From the NCBI GenBank assembly GCA_031841125.1, contig CM063111.1, positions 38,700,955 through 38,764,954 of the forward strand: a DNA stretch of 64,000 bases, read 5' to 3'. The notes below the pieces were generated by a model. That model saw only the letters and a program-made list of their open reading frames with translations. It did no database searches and was not told the origin of the DNA. A program made the position numbers and the translations under genes. Positions 23,268 to 34,974 of the stretch are shown piece after piece. Source of the stretch: Acanthococcus lagerstroemiae. Lineage: Eukaryota; Arthropoda; Insecta; Hemiptera; Eriococcidae. Positions within the stretch are counted from its first letter, which is position 1; every line of letters begins with the position of its first letter.

Positions 23268-26216
23268 CTATAGTAGGCTATTTATAAGTTTTTTTATTTT
23301 ATTAGTATTTTTTGCTGGGGTACACATGATTTCTGCTTTATGGGATGGACTAAGGTTATTGAAAAATGAGATGCCCTGATACATATAGTTTTGTTGTCCC
23401 CTTGTTGTACTTTTTTTTGGCACCCTAATGTTACAAAGGTTATGCCTAGTTGTTATACTATGATTTTTCTGAATGCGTAATAAATTATTAGTTTTCATGT
23501 ATGTTAAAGTGTTTTTGATATGCAATTTTCGTATGTTTAATAAGTTGGTTATTTTATAGATCTGAATCGTAGACGTCCTTGGGTGGAAATTAAATATGAT
23601 TTTTATGATCTTATTTTGCACTATTTGTAAGGGCTTTATTGTTGTTGGATAAGCACTACCCCATGCTATTATGCCATAGTTTAATATGGATTGTACTAGC
23701 GCATAGTAGACATCATATTTTATTTTAGTGTTGGTTATGTTTCTGATACTTAACATGAAATACGTGAGTTTTCTCAGTCTTGATGCCAGACAATTTATTT
23801 GGCTTTTCCATGTTAAATTTTTATCTATAATTATGCCCAGATATCGAACTTCATTTACCTTTTTTATTTGTGGGCAGCTGCAAGTCTGGTGGTAATTTAC
23901 TTTACAAGATTGTATGTGTTGTACCAAATGTGAAGTGGGTTCATTTCGATTTGTAGGGGTGAATGCTATGAATTTTGTTTTTTCAGGGTGTAGGTACAAG
24001 GAGTTTAAGGTGAACCACTGTTTAATTTTGTTCATTTTGTAATTTGCCATTTCATACACTTGTTCCCAACTCTTTTCTTCTACTATGAGGGCTGTGTCAT
24101 CCGCAAATGATATGAGGGAGCATTTTTGGTTTTACTCTTTTATTAAGTCATTTATATAGATCAGAAATATGATCGGGGATAGAATTGTTCCTTGCGGGCA
24201 TCCATCAGTGATTTCCATTTTATCACTTATGTTGTTGCCTAGTTGTACCATTTGTATTCTATTTTTTAGGTAGGACTCAAACCATATCTTTACTGTTTCA
24301 GTAATACCGCAACATTCTAATTTTTTGATAAATATTTCGTGCTGTATGGTATCAAACGCCTTTTGAATGTCCATGAATATAATTCCGCATTTCGTTCCAC
24401 GATCAAAACTATTTGTAACTCGATCAGTTAAATATGCAATGGCATTCATGGTACTTTTTCTCGTTCTGAAACCGAATTGATTGTCGGCCAATATATTTGA
24501 ATTTTCGAGGTAGTTGTATATTCTGTTTTTTACAATTTTTTCTAGTATCTTAGCTATGTTAGATATTAACGATATTGGTCTGTAGTTATAGGGGTTATCT
24601 TTATCTCCCGATTTGTAGATTGGGTGAATTACAGAGATTTTAAAATGTTGCGGAACTACACCTGTAGTAAGACTTTTATTAAATATTTTTGTTAGTACTC
24701 CGGAAATTTGGTTTATTATTTCTTTCAGTGTCTCCACTTGTACTTCATCTAGACCAGGGGCAGTTTTATTTTTCATATTGGATATTATTTCTGCTATTTC
24801 TTTTTTTGTTGTAGGAATGAACTGTGTCATTTTGACGTCCCTATCCCATTTTCCTATACATTTTCCCCCTTGTTCTACTTTTTTTATTTTACTTAGTACA
24901 TTTTTCGCAGTGTTCGTGAAGGCGTAATTTAGTATGTTACTTACTTTCTTTTGTTCTGTGTGTAGGTGTCCGCTTTCATCTTTTATACTATTTATAATTG
25001 TGGTGTTTACTTTGTTTAGACTGCTTATTTCTTTTAGTACTTGCCATATTTGCTTAGTATTGGTTCCCGCCTTTTTAAATTTAGTACTGTAGTATCTTTC
25101 TTTACTTGCCTTTATAATGTTTGTTACCATATTGCGGTATTTCTTGTACTGGGCCCTTAGCGTTTCGTCGTTTGTGTATTTCTTTGTTTGCAAGTGTAAC
25201 TTGTCCCTTTTTTTTATCGCTTGTATGATCCCAGCTGTTATCCATGGCTTAGAAATGTAGGGGATTTTATTTGGTTTATATAGCGTATTTTTTTCAATTT
25301 GAGTTTTCAGAATGTGCACGAATTTATTTATTGCCACATTTACATCATCTTCATTTTCGATTTCTTTCCAATTTTGTTTTGTTAAGTCCCTTCTTAAGTC
25401 CTCATACTGAATTTTTTTATACATTTTTTGTTTTTCATGTTTCTCTTTCTCGTTTTTCACATCTAAGGTCACCAGTACAGGGTAGTGGTCTGTTATTGCT
25501 GTTTGTATTATAATAGTTTCTTGTACTCTTTTCAGGATTTTTGAGTTGATAAAGTGGTGATCAAGACAATGTTCGCCCCTGGTTGGGCTGTTTATGAGGG
25601 GAAATAGGTTCATTTCTGCCATTTGCATTAAGTACTTGTTCGTTATTACGTCTAGCCCATCCTTTAGGTTTATATTTATATCACCTGTCCACAATATAAT
25701 GTTGCTTTGATTATCAATTTTGGGTTGTATTTTTGTCTGTAATTCATAAATGAAGTCATCGGGATTATCGTTTGGCGACCTATATACTCCTATTAAGTTC
25801 ATCACTTCGTTATTACGAGTTCGTATTTTCGTGTTCAAAGCTGTCATACTATTTAGGTCTAGTTGTTCACTTTGACTTTGTAGTGTATTTTTTACGTATA
25901 TTACAACTCCATCGTTTTGATTTTTCACCTCTGCCGTATAATAGACCTGGTAACCTGTGAGCTGATATAACTTACTCACTTCTTTGTCGCCTATCCAGCA
26001 CTCCGTTAGGATTAATACATCTATTTTATTTTGTAGGCATGTTAACATTACTTGTAAAGAGTCAAAATTTTTATTGATGCTTCTAATATTGAACGTCAAA
26101 ATTTTTAGGGTTTCAGATTTCATGCTATCGTTCAGCTTTATACTACCTATTTCATACATGTTGTTTTTTCTGGTGAGATTATTTAGTTGGTTGTTTATTT
26201 CTTCTAACGTGTTCAT
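23268..26216 (-). pseudogene. LINE endonuclease-reverse transcriptase, one nonsense codon
   Basis: One frame of about 983 codons broken only by TAA at 24132-24134. The first 694 codons hold an apurinic-type endonuclease (TFNIRSIN at 41-48, TECW at 71-74, GDININL at 178-184, LDHHF at 218-222, SDH-type TDH at 242-244), then the reverse transcriptase: YNYRPISL, QFGFR, FMDIQKAFD (catalytic Asp near 616), PQGTILSP and FLIYINDL. In the same frame after the TAA come SLISFADDTALIV (the FADD catalytic box), PEKTKF, VRYLGIIID and a C-terminal thumb region ending at 23268. The stop lies between the PQG and FADD boxes, so neither half can be an active RT. Everything else looks intact, so this is a recently killed copy. 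It would otherwise copy its own RNA by target-primed reverse transcription. Confidence 0.85.
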
Positions 26217-26235
26217 TTGTTCACTTTAGGTTTCC

Positions 26236-26959
26236 CTGCAAATCGGACGTGAGCAGAATAGTGAACGTATTTCAGTTTCAAAGTACTGAAAGCCTGATCT
26301 GATAATATAATTAATTTCACTGTCTACACGCAACTCTGAATTCACGTTGTCATGTAAAGGGTTCTTTCAACTGCCAACTTAGTGCGTTCAGACAAATAAC
26401 CCAGCTGTGCCTTAAAAAACATGGCGTTGTAAAAGGTTGCGAAAAAGGCCAAAATAATTTAGAAAAGCTTGTCGCGTACAGCTTTTAAGAGAACAACACA
26501 ACTGATACAACCGGGAGTTAATTGGGACTGGAAAACGTTGCGAATATTTCATGAACGTTGAATAACTTATTATTTCACGGGGGACGACCTTCTTTTGACA
26601 GAAATTTTCTCCCAAAAGAGGGTTATTTTTAGCTTATTTACTCGACATTTGAATTTAACGCTGTGTTACGGGCGGCGGATGTCAAAGAAGAGCTAAGAAT
26701 TTAGAGTAAGTACGGCCCGATACCAAGGATTCTCGATGTTCTTAATTACAACAGTAGGAAACATTTATTCGCATTTCGAACAAAAACTCCGACGCTCCAG
26801 GTACGCAGAAGCGTCGAAATTCCGGAAGAGGATGGCGGATTCGACTGCCACGATGTTTCATCAAATAATACTTGTACGAGAAGCTCGAGCATTTCAGGCC
26901 TAAGCTCTGTGCTGAACTGTGGTATGGCATTTAGTAATAATATATGACACACAAGATGC
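26236..26959. other. No gene seen
   Basis: Non-repetitive DNA of moderate composition. 26750-26940 has more CG dinucleotides and overlapping minus-strand frames, but no protein motif or splice pair convinces me. Confidence 0.3.
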
Positions 26960-28465
26960 AAACCAGGTAGATTTTTCAGATTTGTTTAAGAGTTTCTATG
27001 AAGTTTTCAGGCTTATTTAGAATACTTGAAGAGTCTTCAAAGCTAATTTGAAACTTTGAAGACTCCTCTAAACTTATGCAAGATTTGTTGATGGAACTCG
27101 TTCAGGTATTTTTAAAACTTGCTAAGGTCCTTTCTGTTCTACTTTTAAAAGGCTTTTTTGGGATTCTTTTGGACCTATTTAAGATTTTACCAAACTTTCT
27201 TGGTAATAATTAAAGCATAGTGACGTACCGCAAGAAGGAGAAGCGTTTCCTCATCAGCTCCCAAAAATGTTTGCCAGTCAGGAAAACTGGCAGAATTATC
27301 TCAGAATAAACAAAACTGCATCGAGAGTAGGTAAAATATAAATAGTTGATTTTTTAAAACATTTGTCGACTTCAAAAATATCCATCATTATTAGTGCAAT
27401 CGGATTCCCAGTTAGCAAGATAGACATTTTCAAGGGGAACGGTTGCTTCCCCTTTTAAGGAGTTCGCTTCTGCATGTCCCTGATCTGAGTTTCTTCAAGA
27501 TTCCTCACTCTTCAGTGTTGTTCTAAGCATATCTAAGGCACTGTTAAACATTTCTGAACTCGTTTCAGACTTTACATAACTTTTCTTATCTTTTGTTAAT
27601 ATGCTGAAAATTCTATACAACCTGCACAGACCTGCTTGAAACTTTTGAAGACCTACTTAGAAAACCCTTATGAACCAAAACCCTTATGAACCTGTTTCAA
27701 ATTTGTTAAAATCCTTCAGATATGATCGAGACTCCTTAATGCTTTTCACGGTCACTGTATAGGACACTTTCAGACTATTACAGGTTTGTTTAGCAGACTG
27801 TAAGACCCTTTCCGCTGTGTTTACAACTTTTCAACAGCAACACTCTTTGTCAGAGCTGGCGATTTTTCATTTTTTTGAAAACCTGGTTCAAATACAAAAC
27901 TTCTAAGTAACCCCCAAGAAAATTAAAACACAAAAAACATCCAATAGGTCCCGATAGGTTTTAAAAAATTGAATTAAAAAATATATATATATATATAGAT
28001 TCTTCGACCTGGTGCAATGCATTGTGAAAAATCCAGCCTAGTACACGTGCTCCAGTGCAACTGGACTTTCGTCGACCCTGCTCTTTGTAAACTTATTTAG
28101 GGCTAATTAAGACTTTTTTAGATCAGTCTTACACGCTTTTACATTCCTCTAGCCTACTTGAGATCCTTTAAGACTCTCTCAACGTTCTTGAAGATTCTTT
28201 TAATTTTTGCAAAGGCTCGTCAAAATCTTTCAAGCTTCTGTGAGAAACTTCAAGACTCTTCCTCACTAGTTCAACATGTTCTAGAACTCTATTTCAAGAA
28301 TCGTCAATGATCTTCCAAACCGAGTTCAAGACTCTTAAAAATTTTTTTAGATCGTACTGAAGATTTTCAAAATTCTTTAAAACTCTTGTAGACCCGTACA
28401 AAATTCTCTAGATTCTTTTAGTTAGTTTAAGATCTACTAAAATTTATCAAGCATCTTCCAGGCTT

Positions 28466-28890
28466 TCTAGTAGTATTTTTAAAAAATGACGGAGTGGTCG
28501 TGTGTGCAACGCGTATAAGCGGTCGAGCGTTATATTTTGTATGGCGATTCTTATGTGGCTGCCGCGTGTGATTTTCGAAAAAAGGTTGATATTTCGTTCA
28601 TAAAACCGATTCCGACCAAAAAATCTGTGTTGGCGTGGGTGAAAAACTTCAGAGAAACGGGGGTCAATTTTGAAAAAAAGACAAGGTGAAAAAAAAACGG
28701 TCGGAACTCCCGAAAATGTGGAACGTGTTCGCCAGTCGTTTCATCGGTTTTCTGAATGGAACATCAAACTTTTTTCGAAAATCGCGTGCGGCAGCCACAT
28801 AAGAATCGCCATGCAAAATATAACGCTCGACCGCGTAAACGCGTTGCACACACGACCACTCCGTCATTATGTAAAACTACTGAATGTTTA
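28466..28890. mobile_element. Fold-back element made from a transposase 5' end
   Basis: Left arm 28466-28604 and right arm 28744-28888 are near-perfect inverted copies (about 140 bp each) around a loop of about 140 bp. Each arm, read inward, starts with ATG and encodes MTEWSCVQRV, then YVAAARDFRKKF: the helix-turn-helix N-terminus found in many insect transposon proteins (DUF4817-like). The left-arm frame continues through the loop (KKSVLAWVKNFRETG, then after a frameshift TPENVERVRQSF). The element is thus the first ~270 bases of a transposon gene followed by an inverted copy of its beginning. Both frames carry stops. Confidence 0.75.
28486..28750 (+). pseudogene. Transposase N-terminal fragment (DUF4817-like)
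   Basis: Plus-strand frame from ATG at 28486, with an early TAA (codon 11) and a frameshift after about 28680. Shows the RxxxVERYIL...SYVAA helix-turn-helix region followed by SVLAWVKNFRETG and, in the next frame, RTPENVERVRQSF-like residues. Function would be DNA binding by a transposon-encoded protein. It is inactive. Family name is from memory of insect repeats and is an inference. Confidence 0.6.
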
Positions 28891-29137
28891 AAAAAACAAC
28901 CTTCCCTCCAGCTACCTGGAAACGCTGGAATGGTTGCCGTATCTCAATTTTGAGGCGAGTTATGATTTTTCAAAATAGTATCTACTTCGTTGCCGCACCC
29001 TGTATTTTGAAGGCTAAGTTAACCTCCTAAAGTGGCGCAGCTTTTTCAGCCCTCGTTAAGTTCACCTGTGTGCAAATAATTCAGTTACATAGTAGGAATG
29101 TATGGGAGTATTTCCTTTGCATACAAATAACTGTAAT

Positions 29138-29402
29138 CAGCCCCGTAGAGAGAAAAAGAGGACCTGGGGGAATTTCCACTGCCCCCCTCCTTCGAGTTCA
29201 CTTTTTTCTTTTGTCAGATGGGAAAAAATTAGAAGTTCCAGGATAAGAGGTTTCTTTCAAGGTGTAAGGAGTAATTGCTGATTTGATGTACAGTATGATG
29301 TAGCCGTAAAAGCGCTGAAATTCAGGCCATTAAAAATATCGGGCCTCCCTGAGAGTCCGGGCCCGGGGTATCCCCCTTCTCCTCTCCCTCACAACAGGGT
29401 TG
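29138..29402. mobile_element. hAT-type MITE, copy 2 (265 bp)
   Basis: Same family as 1358-1614: starts CAGCCCCGTAGAG, shares the CAGATGGGAAAAAATTA core, GGTGTAAGGAGTAATTGCTG and ATCGGGCC segments, and ends in ACAGGGTTG. Flanks ACTGTAAT and ACTGGAGT agree at 6 of 8 bases, consistent with an aged 8-bp duplication. Confidence 0.85.
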
Positions 29403-29935
29403 ACTGGAGTTTTTAAAACATAATTTTTCCATGGAGAGGAAGGCTAAAGCATTTTGCTTTGGAGGCCAAATCACCCTTTACTCTTCTGGAGAAATTAGCC
29501 TCTTTCCAGGATTCCTTCGAAATCCGCCATAATGTTCAAAAATCGTAATCTTTATCCGACTGTTTTGAAAGTTTTTAAGGCTCGTTAGAAGCTCTTGCAG
29601 ACCCATTTCAAATTCTCTTCGATTCTTTCAGCGTGTTTAAGATATACTTAGAATCTTTCAAATAATATGTTTAAGTCCTTCCAAATAATTTTGAGACTCT
29701 CTAAGACTTTCAGAAACCTTCGACTCCTTCAGACCTATTTCAAAACTCTTCCAGATCATTGTAAGACGGTTTCAGACTTTCTTTGAATCGCTAAGACTCA
29801 TAAGTTTCTCCGCATTTATTTGAAATATGTACTTTCAAGACTCTTCCAGAATCGTTTATCATGTTTTACTTTCTAGAACTCTTCTAGATTTGTCCGGTAC
29901 TCGTTGAGATCCTTTCAGTCAGGTTTAAGGCTCTT

Positions 29936-30155
29936 GGGGTTCCGGTTGGCCAAGTGAATAGCGCGTTGGTCTCGGAATCTGGAGGTCTCGGGTTCGAGCC
30001 CACGAAGCACTTCACTACATTTCGACCTAAGCCGGTTTTTCGGCAAGAAGAGAAGAGAGCTAAGACAGCTCAAACAGTCTCCCCGACGTCTCTGAGGTAA
30101 TACTCGAAAAGGCGGATTCCAAGCTCAGGGTTGAGAGCAAAATTAGAAAAGACAA
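29936..30155 (+). mobile_element. tRNA-derived SINE, full length
   Basis: 220 bp. The head resembles a tRNA gene with an A box (TGGCCAAGTGAATAGCG, from 29947) and B box (GGTTCGAGCC, 29991-30000), the internal RNA polymerase III promoter. The body follows (CGACCTAAGCCGG, GCTAAGACAGCTC, CCCCGACGTCTC, CTCGAAAAGGCGGATTCCA) and it ends near GAGAGCAAAATTAGAAAA. Fourteen bases GGTTTAAGGYTCTT flank it on both sides with one mismatch, the footprint of LINE-driven insertion. It is not a functional tRNA gene because it is fused to the repeated body. Confidence 0.85.
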
Positions 30156-30235
30156 GGTTTAAGGTTCTTAGCAATCCTTCCAGATATTTTGAAAATCTTT
30201 AGAGCTCTTGCAGATCAATTTAACATGTTTATAGT

Positions 30236-30338
30236 GGGTGGCTAAGACAGCCCTAACAGCTTCCCCGACGTCTCCGAAGTAATGCTCGAAAGGGTCGATT
30301 CCAGGGCTCGAGTTGAGGGCAAATTAGGAAAAGAATTG
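30236..30338 (+). mobile_element. SINE copy, 5'-truncated
   Basis: Shares GGCTAAGACAGCCCTAACAG, CCCCGACGTCTCCGA, ATGCTCGAAAGGG and the AGGGCAAATTAGGAAAAG tail with the other copies. The tRNA head is missing. Confidence 0.75.
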
Positions 30339-30610
30339 GGTACATTCACTAAAACACTTCAAAAGACTTGTTAAAAATGATTCAGAATCATTCCAGATTA
30401 GTTTATAACTATGACTTTTTAGTAAGTGAGTAAGATTCATTGAGGCACTTCAAAACTAGTTCGGATTTTCTAAGCCCCTTCCAGGTTCCTATCGGAATTC
30501 CGTAAAACCTTTTTAAGCCTATAAAGACTTTTCAAACTAATTTAGAATATGCAGAAACTGTTTTCCAGACTATATCAGTGTTTTAAATATGTATTTCTCC
30601 AGGCTTTTTC

Positions 30611-33080
30611 AAGATGATCGTGATATTTTTTCAAATTCTTCTACCCTCATTTAAGACTCGAGACTCGGCAGACCAGTTTCAGGTCTCCCAGGATTCAGGG
30701 TTTTGTTTTATTCTTTCCAATTTTATTTCATTCCTCCCTACGCTCTTTCCTTTCATTCATTTTCTTAGTACCTTTTTTAGGCACTCGTTCCTAGCTGAGA
30801 GAGCTCCGAAAGATTTGCCTTGTTCTGTCTCTCGGATAAATGTAGCATTTGAGCTCACTTTTTCGCTGGGACTTCGTATATGGTCGATATTAACTTAATC
30901 GCAATAGAGTTGCCGAAACTTTCTATGTAGGCCAACCCATCCAAAAGCTCAGCTGTTCGAATGAGCCCAGTCTCGAATTACAACATTCGAAAAGCTTTTA
31001 TGACCTGTACCGTAAACGACCTTATTCTCGAGATTCTGTGTATGTCCTGGGATTTTACGAATTTGACTTCCCTCATTACTCACGTTCACCTCGAAAAACT
31101 TTTTGAAACCACCGTACGTGTTTCACATACGTTTCCGGCTCTCCGTAACACGTGAATTCACACCTCGGCGAAAACTGTCGGCATGAAACTTTTCGCACAC
31201 GGGTCAGCTATTAAATAGTTCTGAAATTCTGCCTCACTCAGGGTAGTTTTGATTATTTTTAGAATCCAAATACCTAGACTTAGATCATTCAGCGGAGCTA
31301 CGGTGTTCGAACTAATTACATGTAAAAACGTGATCGTTTCAATAAATCCTTTCTTGAGCTGATCTTCGAAATAGCTGATTCGCCTTTTCAAAAAAAAAAA
31401 CGATTTGCCTCGTCACTATGTACTCGTACAATAAATGGTTTAATATTTCCCCGCAAGGTTCTTATAACTTTAGAAGGTTGACTTATTTAGAAAGATGACG
31501 TCACTGAAATGCCTATCATACAGGTCGCTTACGGGAATGGGACTTTTTTCGATCTTTACTCGTAATTGATGCACTCAACATATTTTTATATTATTTTTAG
31601 GACCTGCAATATTCAGTTGGCTACCATTTAAAAAAACAAGAGCCCTCTACAACAAAAATTCAGTTTTCCCATTACCTTCTTATGAAGAGTGGATTTCAGC
31701 GTGGGTGAGACGGGAAGTTATTGTTGCGGATTGCCTACCCGAATGAGCCAATCTTCTCTAGTTATAAATACCTTGATTCCCCCGGGAACCTTGGGTCTCT
31801 CAAACTCCGCCAATTAGGTATGTGGAATTTTTGTCTGAAATGGAAATTGCAAAATGGAGCACGAAAATGTCACGTTTGTTTCACTCCAGACACCTAAACG
31901 GGTTCTCTCCTCCCTGGTGATTATAGCGTTCAAAGTGGTCACTGGACACGTGAATGTAATCAGATCGTTGTGTATGGTTCCGGTTACTCATTCATTGGAA
32001 GACGTATATGGATGAATTCCCGAGAGATACAGAATGAGATCCGTGATTGCGGCAGAACGAAAAGGACGCATCCAGTTTTCACGAGCGCTGTATGGAAAAA
32101 CATCTGTCATTCCGAATAACCTTTGCCATACGAGGGACTAGAACCTATACCGAAGAGAAACGTTTCAATTTCCCAATTCCCTAGTTCCCGGTTCGAGAGC
32201 GTCGAAGAAATAGATGAATAATTAGACTTCCAGGACCGTATACTATATGCATTCGCTCGTTCCGGCAGCTTTCAGCTTGCCTGTATACAGTCAGTTTTAT
32301 CTCGGGTTGAAATTGTAAGAGTCAAAACGTAGTCTGAGAACTTTTCCGAAACCTAGTTAATACAATCTCGCAATAACGTGTGAATATGTCAGCGAGACGT
32401 GAAAGAGCCGAATAATTTTCAGTGCCACCTACTCTCGTACGTTTTAGTCTTGACATAAGTTATTAATTTTCCAGCGATTTCTGTGCTCAGTGAGCCATCG
32501 GCTAATCGATTTGGTAACTTTGCAGAGCTTTTAATTGGCTGTGTTCAACGACTTGTGAACATCTAAGCTGACAATAACCCCAAAAGTTGAAACACATAAG
32601 TGACATAAAATCAAATAACTATATACAATGTACGTAAGACTGACAATATAGTTAACGCACCTGCAGACAAAAAGAGAGGATATTTTTAGAATTGATTAAG
32701 TTTTGTTGGAAAATGAATGAAGTTCATTCGCCATTCAAATTTTCAAACTTTCTGAACTGAGTTTAAAGGAGGTAAGATATTCGCGCTCATGATAATAAGG
32801 CAGTAGTGAGGAAGGGAAGAGAACAGGGGGAAAGGTAACATCTCAATGATATTAGGATGTTTTAAAAGTTGCCCCTGTACAGATTCTAGGAATTAGTCAG
32901 CAAAATTAAAAGTAAAGGCTTTTCTTTTATTTCAGCTATTTTCTTCCTAAATATTTTATAATTTAGTGGACCTTTCTTGCTGTCTATATACCTTTTCTGT
33001 CCTTCCCTTTCCCAAGAAAAGTTTTCTAACTCCTGGTTAAAAAGGGTTTCGCGTAGACACCTTAATTCTCTTATAATCCC
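30611..33080. other. No gene seen; possibly unique DNA
   Basis: Mostly non-repetitive, with moderate CG content between about 30.9 and 32.5 kb. Short frames on both strands (for example near 30961 plus and 31158 minus) lack recognisable motifs or paired splice sites. It could contain intron or regulatory DNA. Confidence 0.35.
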
Positions 33081-33081
33081 G

Positions 33082-33812
33082 GGCCCTTATCCACTAAAAT
33101 TTTACTGCCTCTCCAGGACCCTCACCCACCACTACCTCCTCATTCCTCAATGGCCACCCTCTCCTACACCACGAGGACCCCTCACCCACGACTACCCCCT
33201 GGGATTTATCTCCCTTCACAGCCCCTGTCCCTGGCCATCCACCCAGGAGTTCTCCCAACCGTGACCACCCCTCCCTCGAGAGCTCTTCCCCCTCAAAACC
33301 CCACCCCGGCACCAGTCCCTCCCGCACCACGGCCATTTCTCTCCCTGGTCCCCTCTCATACCAAGGACTTTCTCCTCCATCGGGTCCTCTTACTCATCTT
33401 AATCCCCTGCCTCACCCACGGCCTCCATCTCGGTCCACAGCCCACATCCCCACAGGGGCCCTCCTCCCCCTTCAGGAGCTTCCTCCCCAACCATAAACCC
33501 CCTCCTGAGGGTAGGTGACCCCTGGAAAATTGAGCAATTAAGGGGCAGGGTAGGCAACCCGCAGCGATTTGAGATCTTAGAGATTATGGGTAATTATGTC
33601 ACTATACGTATTTTTATGTCTTATTATGTCGGTTATGTCTTAAAACTTGGAAATCTTTTATGTTAAAACAGATTATGTCCATGAAAGTAGCTGATCTGTC
33701 CCTGCAATTTTTCTGATTTTTAGGTAGGCAACCCACAGTATGGGTAATTATGTCATTACATGTCTTTTTATGTCTTATTATGTCTGTTATGTCTTAGCCG
33801 AAGGCCGGAATT
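33082..33812 (-). repeat. Composite GC-rich / GACATAA repeat, inverted copy
   Basis: A C/T-rich minisatellite-like block (33110-33520; ACCCCTCACCCACGACTACC-type phrases), then a segment with AATTAAGGGGCAGGGTAGGC and repeated TTATGTCTTATTATGTC words. It is the reverse complement of the blocks at 38.3-40.0 and 48.8-50.0 kb. Proline-rich open frames over it are artefacts of C-rich DNA. Confidence 0.7.
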
Positions 33813-33981
33813 TAGATGTCAGGCTCCTTGGAGTTTCTTACAGGGGGGGAGGGAGAAGGCAACGAGCCTCCTGTAATATTACTTCTTTTTCGCCTTCGTT
33901 TTTTTTTCCTCTTTCATAGTGATCATTGATCTTGATCTTCATTACTGTGCAAGCGTCATTTTCAATGTGTAGAGTCAAAGA

Positions 33982-34273
33982 GCAGGGACGAAATTATGGG
34001 AGGGGGTGTTGGAGGTTGACACCCCCCCCCCCTCCCCGCACTAATAATTTGGCAGTCGGCAAATTATGAAGCTGTTCATTTGAATTTTTCATTTCTTAAG
34101 AATGTTTGTTGTTTGTTTGTTTGTTCAACTAAAATACAATTTGATAGAAAAATCAGCAAAGTTTTTTAATTTTTTACAAATTTGGCCGGCAAATTTTCAG
34201 TTTTCGAAAAATATTTGTCGGCGAATTTTTCTCTCCCTCCGCCCCTCATTGAAAGTCAAGTTTCGTCTCTGCC
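33982..34273. mobile_element. MITE family member 1 (TTGTCGGCGAATTTT type)
   Basis: Starts GCAGGGACGAAAT and ends in the complement of GGCAGAGACGAAACT. The interior shares AATTTGGCAGTCGGCAAAT, a GTTTGTTTGTTTG run and AAATATTTGTCGGCGAATTTT with the copy at 50953-51243. Non-coding. Confidence 0.75.
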
Positions 34274-34970
34274 AAGAAGACGAAGCTTTTACGTTCTATT
34301 TTTATTTTGGATTTTACTTACGACGACTAGAGTATTGTGCTTTTATTTTCCTAAACGTAACAGACCCTCCTCGAGTACCGGGGTTATTGGTAAATTTGAA
34401 AATAAAAAATATTGGGCTTTTACTGGATTTTTATTGGACTCTTTTCAGGTTTTCTATGTGTTACCAGGACTACAAAAAAGAAGGCACCACACAGAGTATG
34501 CTTGAGTACTTTGGAGATACAAAAAAGAAATCCGAAAAAGTTAGGTTGGGATATCTGGTTCCAAGAATTGACCCTTTCTTACATAATGATGCATAATTCC
34601 TCATTTTTCAATTTTTCTTGGATCTGTATTAAAATTTATTAAAATTATTGAACTTTTATTGGACTTATTGAACCCTTTTTCAAGTATTGGACTTTTATTG
34701 GACTTATTGGCTAGAAATTATTTTTATTGAAATCGATGAAGTTGCGGGTATTTATGTGCAAAATTCAGTACTATACATGCATTCCTATTTTTTTTCTTAC
34801 ATTTTTCTTTTAAGAATGAGTTTTTTCCATAAGATGATATGTAAATCGCAATATAAATCATTTGAAGACAAAGAGTTTTTACAGACAGCGCCATCTCGCG
34901 GCGCGTTCCTGAAGTACCACACAGCTTCGGACAGCCATCAGTAGATAGATCCTTATCAAGACCTTTATAT
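34274..34970. other. No gene seen
   Basis: AT-rich. TTTTATTGGACTTATTG-like words recur at 34420-34730, probably a short degenerate repeat. Plus-strand frames at 34.1-34.6 kb overlap the MITE end and have no motif. Confidence 0.35.
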
Positions 34971-34974
34971 TGTA

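Larger units (their letters stand above)
22711..26235 (-). mobile_element. APE-type non-LTR retrotransposon (LINE), nearly intact
   Basis: Minus-strand LINE. Its 3' end is marked by AATAAA (complement at 22734-22739), a T run and three ATTTC units ending at 22711. Its one long frame (23268-26216) has endonuclease then reverse transcriptase. The 3' UTR is unusually rich in T on the sense strand (22840-23080, A-rich as written). No first ORF (Gag-like) was found beyond 26216, so the 5' end is truncated or lost; the exact 5' end and target duplications are unresolved. The motifs fit the Jockey/CR1 group; the short 3' microsatellite tail also recalls CR1-like elements. Confidence 0.8.
26960..30610. 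repeat. Degenerate short-period satellite (CTTCAAGACTC type)
   Basis: About 3.6 kb in which words like AAGACTCTTC, TTCAAGACT, CTTTCAGA and CCTATTTCAA recur every 20-40 bases with heavy drift. It is interrupted by a fold-back element (28466-28890), a hAT MITE (29138-29402), two SINEs and some unrelated sequence. No coding. Confidence 0.55.

Noticed and set aside
29936..30020. tRNA gene
   Set aside because: A and B boxes are present, but the sequence is fused to a repeated body and flanked by target duplications, so it is a SINE head.
33094..33518. Proline-rich open frames on both strands
   Set aside because: They lie in a C-rich minisatellite with inverted relatives at 39 and 49 kb; low complexity keeps stops away. 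No domain.
34102..34596. 164-codon plus-strand frame
   Set aside because: It starts within a MITE and runs into AT-rich DNA with no motif.
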